Positions 59,679 to 64,000 of a DNA stretch of 64,000 bases are shown one piece after another; the first letter of the stretch is position 1, and each line of letters starts with the position of its first letter. A program made the position numbers and the translations under genes. This DNA comes from Clostridium_AT stratigraminis (lineage in GTDB: Bacteria; Bacillota; Clostridia; Clostridiales; Clostridiaceae): the NCBI RefSeq assembly GCF_045310675.1, contig NZ_JBJHZZ010000013.1, forward strand, positions 1 through 64,000, read 5' to 3'. Below the pieces are notes generated by a model. It was given only the letters and a program-made list of their open reading frames with translations. It was not told the origin of the DNA and searched no databases.

Positions 59679-60923
59679 TTATGCCTTAGTTAAGCTCTTA
59701 CTTTCTTGCTTTATTTCAAAGCCTCTAAGCCATCTCATAAAGACACTTGAAATTATTAGAAGTATAAAGCATATTATCCAAAGCTTTGGTATCCCATAAG
59801 CATCAATAAATCTTCCGAAGACATAAGGTCCAAGTGATGCCCCTACTCCTGTAATAAGAGGTATAACTGCATTGAATCTTCCTCTATGATTCATAGGTGA
59901 ATGGTTTGCAATATACACACCTGCATTTGTGGCTTCAAGAATCTCACCAATAGTATACAAAACTGCTGAAAGTATATACAGTGGAAAACTATTTATAAAC
60001 CCAAGCATGCCAAAGCCTATAGCATAAAAAACACTTGCTAATGCAATATTTAAAACAGGTGGTACTTTCATAGTTATTTTAATTATAAAGGTTGTTAATA
60101 TAATTATAGTTATACCATTTGTAGCCATTACAAACCCAAAATACTTGGACCCTAGGCCGCTTCCAAAAGCTTTAGTTATTTGCAGGGGAATAACAAAACC
60201 TATTGTTGAATAAACAAAGGCATTTATAGTCTTTCCAACCATAAAAAACATTAAGGATGGTCTCTTAAGAAATGCCTCAAATACGCTGGAGTCTTCTGCT
60301 GCTTCATCATTAGCTGCAACTTTGCTTTCTTCTATATCCTCCTTACTTGGCATTGTATCCTCAATAAACACAGTTAAAATTATTAGGGATATTATTATAG
60401 AAACTGTGTTACCTAAGAATATGAGGCTGGTATAATTTCTATATAGAAAGCCTGCAATCATAGGCCCAATAGAGAAGCCAACATTGATTCCTAAGTAAAG
60501 AAGTGAAAAGGCTGACTTTCTGTTATCCTTATTAGTTAAGTCAGTCATCATTGCCGAATTAGCTGGCTGAGCTGCACTCATAAAGAAACCTGAGGTAATT
60601 AATAATATAGGAATTAGTCTAGAATTGCCTAAGAAAGCGCAAGGGGCAAAGCAGCAGGCCGCAAGGCCTTGAAAAGTAAGAAATAGCTTTTTACGGCCAA
60701 AGTGATCTGTTAGTTTTCCTCCTATTAAGGAACCAGCTGCTTGGGCAAATGCACTAAACATAAAATATTTACCTGCGTCTTTATTGCTGAGCCCTATATG
60801 TTCTGTTAAAAACAACGTTAAGAATGGATAAACAAAATTACCCATAGCATTAACAACTCTAACTATAGCTAAAATATAGATGGTAGAAGGTAGTCCACCA
60901 TATATATCAAGTTTCTTAATCAT
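59679..60923 (-). CDS. MFS transporter
   Basis: A 414-residue twelve-helix transporter. The A-loop GGKLTDHFGRKKLFLTFQG after helix 2 and the charged central linker (DTMPSKEDIEESKVAANDEAAEDSS, between helices 6 and 7) are typical of drug-exporter-like MFS proteins. The substrate is unknown. The start at 60923 has a GGGGGGAT-type site further upstream, so an internal ATG cannot be excluded. It is a single gene. Confidence 0.87.
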   Translation of the reverse strand: MIKKLDIYGGLPSTIYILAIVRVVNAMGNFVYPFLTLFLTEHIGLSNKDAGKYFMFSAFAQAAGSLIGGKLTDHFGRKKLFLTFQGLAACCFAPCAFLGNSRLIPILLITSGFFMSAAQPANSAMMTDLTNKDNRKSAFSLLYLGINVGFSIGPMIAGFLYRNYTSLIFLGNTVSIIISLIILTVFIEDTMPSKEDIEESKVAANDEAAEDSSVFEAFLKRPSLMFFMVGKTINAFVYSTIGFVIPLQITKAFGSGLGSKYFGFVMATNGITIIILTTFIIKITMKVPPVLNIALASVFYAIGFGMLGFINSFPLYILSAVLYTIGEILEATNAGVYIANHSPMNHRGRFNAVIPLITGVGASLGPYVFGRFIDAYGIPKLWIICFILLIISSVFMRWLRGFEIKQESKSLTKA

Positions 60924-61130
60924 CTTAAAAGTATTAATAGAAATCCCCCCTTAAAAAGCAAAGATAAAAAGTAAAGCAGGCTATAAAAATAGACCTAAAT
61001 ACTATTCTAATACAGAAACAAGTAAAAAACTACAAAATGCAAAACTATTTTATTTGAATATAGAAATAATTAGAAAAATAATATACAATATTTCTGTGAT
61101 TGTTTTCTATTTAATTTTCTGGAGGGGTGT

Positions 61131-62495
61131 ATGGACTTATTTTCTTTATTTATGGACAAAAAATTCTTTAAAGCTTTACTAAGACTAGCTGTTCCTATAG
61201 TATTGCAAAACCTTGTACTATCATCTTTAAATTTAGTTGACACCATAATTATAGGTGGCTTAGGTGAAAGAGCTATTGCAAGCGTTGGTTTAGCTAATCA
61301 ATATTTTTTTCTTTTAAATCTCTTACTATTTGGAATAACCAGCGGATCTTCTATTTTTACAGCTCAATATTGGGGAAATAAGGATATCAAAAATATTAAA
61401 AGAGTTTTAGGTATCTGTATAATAACCGGAGGGTTAGGTGCTCTAATATTTACCATAGGCGGGCTATTAATTCCTGAACAAATATTAGGTATCTTCTCAA
61501 AGGATAGGGATGTAATTGTCCTTGGCGGCCAGTATTTAAGAATAATTGCCTTTAGCTATATTATTACTTCTATTAGCTTTGCCTACTCCTTTACCTTAAG
61601 AAGTACTGGACAGGTTAAAATCCCAATGTTCGTTAGCGTTACCGCACTTGGTATAAATACTGTATTAAATTATGCCCTGGTATATGGATATTTTGGTCTT
61701 CCAAAAATGGGAGTTCAAGGTTCGGCACTGGCGACCTTGATTGCCAGGATTGTAGAAATGGTATTGTTACTTTCAGTTGTATATAAAACTAAAAATGTTA
61801 TAGCTGGTAGACTAAAGGAATTATTGGACCTATCAGCTGATTTTATAAAGAATTTCTTCAAAGTAACCATACCTGTAATAATGAATGAATCTATCTGGGC
61901 CTTAGGAGTCACACTTTATTCAGTGGTATATGCACGAATGGGTACTGAGGTAATTGCCTCTACAAATATATCTAGTACCATTGAAAGAATTACTTGGGTT
62001 ATATTTATGGGATTAGGTAATGCATGTGCAGTTATGATTGGCAATAAGATTGGAGAAGGTGATGATAAAGAAGCCTTTATCTATGCAAAACGCTTTATTA
62101 TTCTAGGTCCTTCACTTGCTATAATTGGAGGCATATTAGTTTATTTTAATTCCCACTTTATTTTATCAGCATATAAGGTTTCTCCTACCGTATATAATTA
62201 CGCTGCTAAAAACCTTATTGTATTCTCAGTATTTTTGTGGGTTAAGGTATTTAACTTCACTACAATTGTAGGAATACTTCGAAGTGGCGGAGATACAAAG
62301 TTCTGCCTGTTCTTAGATACAAGTGGTGTTTGGCTTATTGGAGTTCCTCTAGCTTTTTTAGGGGGTCTTGTTTGGCACCTGCCGGTATATTGGGTTTATA
62401 CACTAGTATTTATGGAGGAAGTTTATAAGCTTATACTTGGCCTTCCAAGAATACTTTCTAAGAAGTGGATTAACAACTTAGCAATACCTCAATAA
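61131..62495 (+). CDS. MATE family efflux transporter
   Basis: A 454-residue twelve-helix exporter. It has the MATE pattern: FKALLRLAVPIVLQNLVLSSLNLVDTIIIGGLGERAIASVGLANQYFF at the N-terminus and GVQGSALATLIARIVEMVLL in the sixth helix, with the internal repeat beginning FFKVTIPVIMNESIWALGVTLY. These use Na+ or H+ gradients to export cationic drugs or metabolites. ATG at 61131 has GGAGGGG. No regulator is adjacent. Confidence 0.93.
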   Translation: MDLFSLFMDKKFFKALLRLAVPIVLQNLVLSSLNLVDTIIIGGLGERAIASVGLANQYFFLLNLLLFGITSGSSIFTAQYWGNKDIKNIKRVLGICIITGGLGALIFTIGGLLIPEQILGIFSKDRDVIVLGGQYLRIIAFSYIITSISFAYSFTLRSTGQVKIPMFVSVTALGINTVLNYALVYGYFGLPKMGVQGSALATLIARIVEMVLLLSVVYKTKNVIAGRLKELLDLSADFIKNFFKVTIPVIMNESIWALGVTLYSVVYARMGTEVIASTNISSTIERITWVIFMGLGNACAVMIGNKIGEGDDKEAFIYAKRFIILGPSLAIIGGILVYFNSHFILSAYKVSPTVYNYAAKNLIVFSVFLWVKVFNFTTIVGILRSGGDTKFCLFLDTSGVWLIGVPLAFLGGLVWHLPVYWVYTLVFMEEVYKLILGLPRILSKKWINNLAIPQ

Positions 62496-62498
62496 TTT

Positions 62499-62532
62499 AA
62501 AAGCCTCTATCATAGCAATGATAGAGGCTTTT
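62499..62532. terminator. Bidirectional terminator after the MATE gene
   Basis: A perfect 15-bp stem (62499-62513 with 62518-62532) around AGCA, with A-run and T-run flanks. It lies between convergent genes and ends 3 nt before the DUF975 stop codon. Confidence 0.92.
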
Positions 62533-62534
62533 AA

Positions 62535-63212
62535 TTAAACTGTTTCCGTGAAATTGTTTGCACCGTTAATTCTTTTTAAATCTTCATAGAAATTAATTTT
62601 TGCTGTGTTATAATATGCACCTACCCATAAGAGTCCAATACCAAGAGTGAATATTGAAAGTAGTGCCCAACCAATAAAACTTAGGGTAAGCAGAAATAGC
62701 TTGCCCTTATGTCCTCTCATCATCTCTTTACTTTGGTTTATTGCTTCCATACAAGTTATCCCTGGATTGTCATTCATAATATAATAAGCCATAGAATATC
62801 TAAGAGCAGCAACTATGCCTGGAATGATAAATAATAACGTCCATAATATTGTTAAAATTCCAGTAACTAAATTCACTAAAAAAGTATTAATAAAATACTT
62901 AAAACCTCCAAACATATCTTCTAAAAGCGGCTCACCATTTCTAGCAACCTTCATGAAATAAGTTGCAACTCCATAAGCTATGGGTCCTGATAATATTAAG
63001 CTTACTAAAGATGCAAAACTATTGACGTTGCTGTATTCTCTTACAAACTGTCCGTTAACATAGGAATATGATAAAAATCCATTTGAGCTAAATGCCCTAA
63101 TAATAAGCCAAGAAATTAATATAACAAGGACAGCCATGCCCCATTTTCCCTTAAGCTGTCTTCTTGCCTCAGCTCTATACTCATAATTTTCTCTTAATCC
63201 ACCTTCATACAT
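62535..63212 (-). CDS. DUF975 membrane protein
   Basis: A 225-residue protein with about five helices. The N-terminal RAEARRQLKGKWGMAVLVILISWLI and later GGFKYFINTFLVNLVTGILTILWTLLFIIPGIVAALRYSMAYYIMNDNPGITCMEAINQSKEMMRGHKGKLF are DUF975 signatures (conserved ITCMEAI.QSKEMM..HK region). Function unknown. ATG at 63212 has GGGGG. Confidence 0.92.
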   Translation of the reverse strand: MYEGGLRENYEYRAEARRQLKGKWGMAVLVILISWLIIRAFSSNGFLSYSYVNGQFVREYSNVNSFASLVSLILSGPIAYGVATYFMKVARNGEPLLEDMFGGFKYFINTFLVNLVTGILTILWTLLFIIPGIVAALRYSMAYYIMNDNPGITCMEAINQSKEMMRGHKGKLFLLTLSFIGWALLSIFTLGIGLLWVGAYYNTAKINFYEDLKRINGANNFTETV

Positions 63213-63391
63213 ATAAAAGCCCCCTCTTTATATTATTGATATAAGTGTACTATATATTTTATTTTATTGAAAGTACCAATATTCACATAAATCATTTGTA
63301 TAATTTTTTAGAAAACTACACAATATATTATTAATTGTAAAAAAGCCATTACTATTTGGCCAATATCAGTAATAGCAGAAGGGAGAACAAT

Positions 63392-63559
63392 ATGAGAAAA
63401 GAACCTATAATGCATAAACTATTTGGCTTTATTGATAGAGATGTGCATGCTTCAGACTTTATTGATACCAGACATCTTAATATGATGAATTTACCATTGA
63501 ATCATTTAAAAGATTCTTCCAAATATAATTCCCATGGTGAAGATTATAAATACTTATAA
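63392..63559 (+). CDS. 55-residue hypothetical protein
   Basis: A small His/Asp-rich protein (MRKEPIMHKLFGFIDRDVHA ... DTRHLNMMNLPLNHLKDSSKYNSHGEDYKYL), without helices that cross a membrane. ATG at 63392 follows AAGGGAGA with good spacing. I do not recognise it. A 16-bp palindrome overlaps its stop codon. Confidence 0.6.
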   Translation: MRKEPIMHKLFGFIDRDVHASDFIDTRHLNMMNLPLNHLKDSSKYNSHGEDYKYL

Positions 63560-63588
63560 ACACATAGGCTTACCTATGTGTTTATAAG
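63553..63588 (+). terminator. 16-bp perfect hairpin overlapping the stop codon
   Basis: Arms 63553-63568 and 63573-63588 are exact reverse complements around CTTA. A terminator role is likely, although the following T-run is short. Confidence 0.75.
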
Positions 63589-63650
63589 TTTATACCTTAA
63601 TCTTTCAATCTTTCTTTTAATCTTATGGTAATAAGCTATTACATCTAAAT

Positions 63651-64000
63651 TTATTGCTGGTAAACAAGCTTCTTGCTTCTGTATTCTGCAAGCAGTAAGT
63701 CTACCATTCTTCCATAGCTAGCTATTCCATCCTGCTGACCATTTGACTTAAGGTATGTATTATTAACCTTATTTGTTATTTTCTCAGTATTTCCTTTATA
63801 TTTTTCCCAATGCTTACTATCATTATTAAGATCTCTTAAAACTCCAGTAGAATATTTACTTCGAAGCTCTTTAAAATCATTATAATTGGTATCTGCGAGG
63901 GCATTCATAGAATATATAAGAGCTAGCATTGTTCCTGAATACTGAAAGTCAACGTCTGGATGCATGCTGCAAACTACATAAGCTATATAATTAGCCTCAT
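63651..64000 (-). CDS. Partial hypothetical protein (5' end beyond the window)
   Basis: The C-terminal 115 or so residues are visible. The frame stays open to the window edge (EANYIAYVVCSMHPDVDFQYSGTML ...), so the ATG at 63965 is internal rather than the start. The sequence is helical and charged (DTNYNDFKELRSKYSTGVLRDLNNDSKHWEKYKGN), ending YRSKKLVYQQ. The family is not recognised; it might be the C-terminus of an exported or spore protein. Confidence 0.6.
   Translation of the reverse strand, partial: EANYIAYVVCSMHPDVDFQYSGTMLALIYSMNALADTNYNDFKELRSKYSTGVLRDLNNDSKHWEKYKGNTEKITNKVNNTYLKSNGQQDGIASYGRMVDLLLAEYRSKKLVYQQ

Noticed and set aside
1..64000. CRISPR array, prophage, transposase or integrase genes
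   Set aside because: I found no regularly spaced repeats with unique spacers and no recognisable mobile-element protein in either strand.

Overview
The window is AT-rich chromosomal DNA from an anaerobic, endospore-forming member of class Clostridia, most likely Clostridium or a close relative. Evidence is spoVAC-D-E, two kinds of [FeFe] hydrogenase, AGGAGG-type ribosome sites, frequent TTG/GTG starts and a TPP riboswitch. No phage, transposase or CRISPR array is visible. All calls come from reading the sequence; no database search was run.

Layout. 1-570: six tRNA genes on the minus strand (transcribed Glu-Val-Asp-Thr-Glu-Val) behind one promoter, with the Val/Glu pair present twice. 0.7-6 kb: housekeeping and envelope genes (CoA-binding protein, flavoprotein, AI-2E-type permease, 3-methyladenine glycosylase, DUF4349 lipoprotein). 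6-9.8 kb: thiamin salvage operon thiD-cytX-thiM-thiE under a TPP riboswitch. 9.9-13.9 kb: a 54-codon leader ORF, two intrinsic terminators and a heterodimeric ABC exporter, organised like the Bacillus bmrBCD attenuator. 13.9-22.4 kb: mglBAC-type sugar uptake preceded by a YesN regulator, a YesM kinase and an extra sugar-binding lipoprotein. 22.6-24.9 kb: polar amino-acid ABC importer. 25-28.2 kb: tRNA-Pro(CGG), several tiny membrane proteins and a nitroreductase. 28.3-31.5 kb: an [FeFe]-hydrogenase-like protein with unusual H-cluster motifs, preceded by a stand-alone copy of its own N-terminal ferredoxin half, then a HAD phosphatase. 31.5-35.5 kb: spore genes (spoVAC/D/E, DUF1657, 2Duf-like) interrupted by an apparently structured non-coding RNA of about 370-410 nt. 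35.6-41.2 kb: a PadR/DUF2812 pair with a perfect palindromic operator, and an M20 peptidase/MFS operon with a sigma-54 promoter next to a PrpR-like activator. 41.4-50.4 kb: ABC-F ATPase, rRNA methyltransferase, PgsA, a soluble sensor kinase, acyl-ACP thioesterase/PAP2, and PadR-DUF1700-DUF4097. 50.4-54 kb: two DUF1858 redox proteins, one with an in-frame UGA at a Cys position, then purA and a flavoprotein. 54.3-58.6 kb: hydC-hydB-hydA, an NADH-linked [FeFe] hydrogenase. 58.6-64 kb: DegV, MFS, MATE, DUF975 and a gene that runs off the window.

How the parts fit. Central themes are fermentative hydrogen metabolism (HydABC plus the second hydrogenase-like protein), sugar and amino-acid import under two-component and probable CcpA control, spore physiology, and heavy use of RNA-based regulation: TPP riboswitch, leader-peptide attenuator, a repeated structured 5'-UTR element found upstream of thiD, purA and a membrane-protein gene, and a candidate large RNA.

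The observations I rate highest are: (1) a probable selenocysteine-containing DUF1858 protein with a bSECIS-like hairpin just after its UGA; (2) the structured RNA between spoVAC and a DUF1657 gene; (3) the threefold 5'-UTR element; (4) the bmrB-like attenuator; (5) the tandem hydrogenase/ferredoxin duplication.
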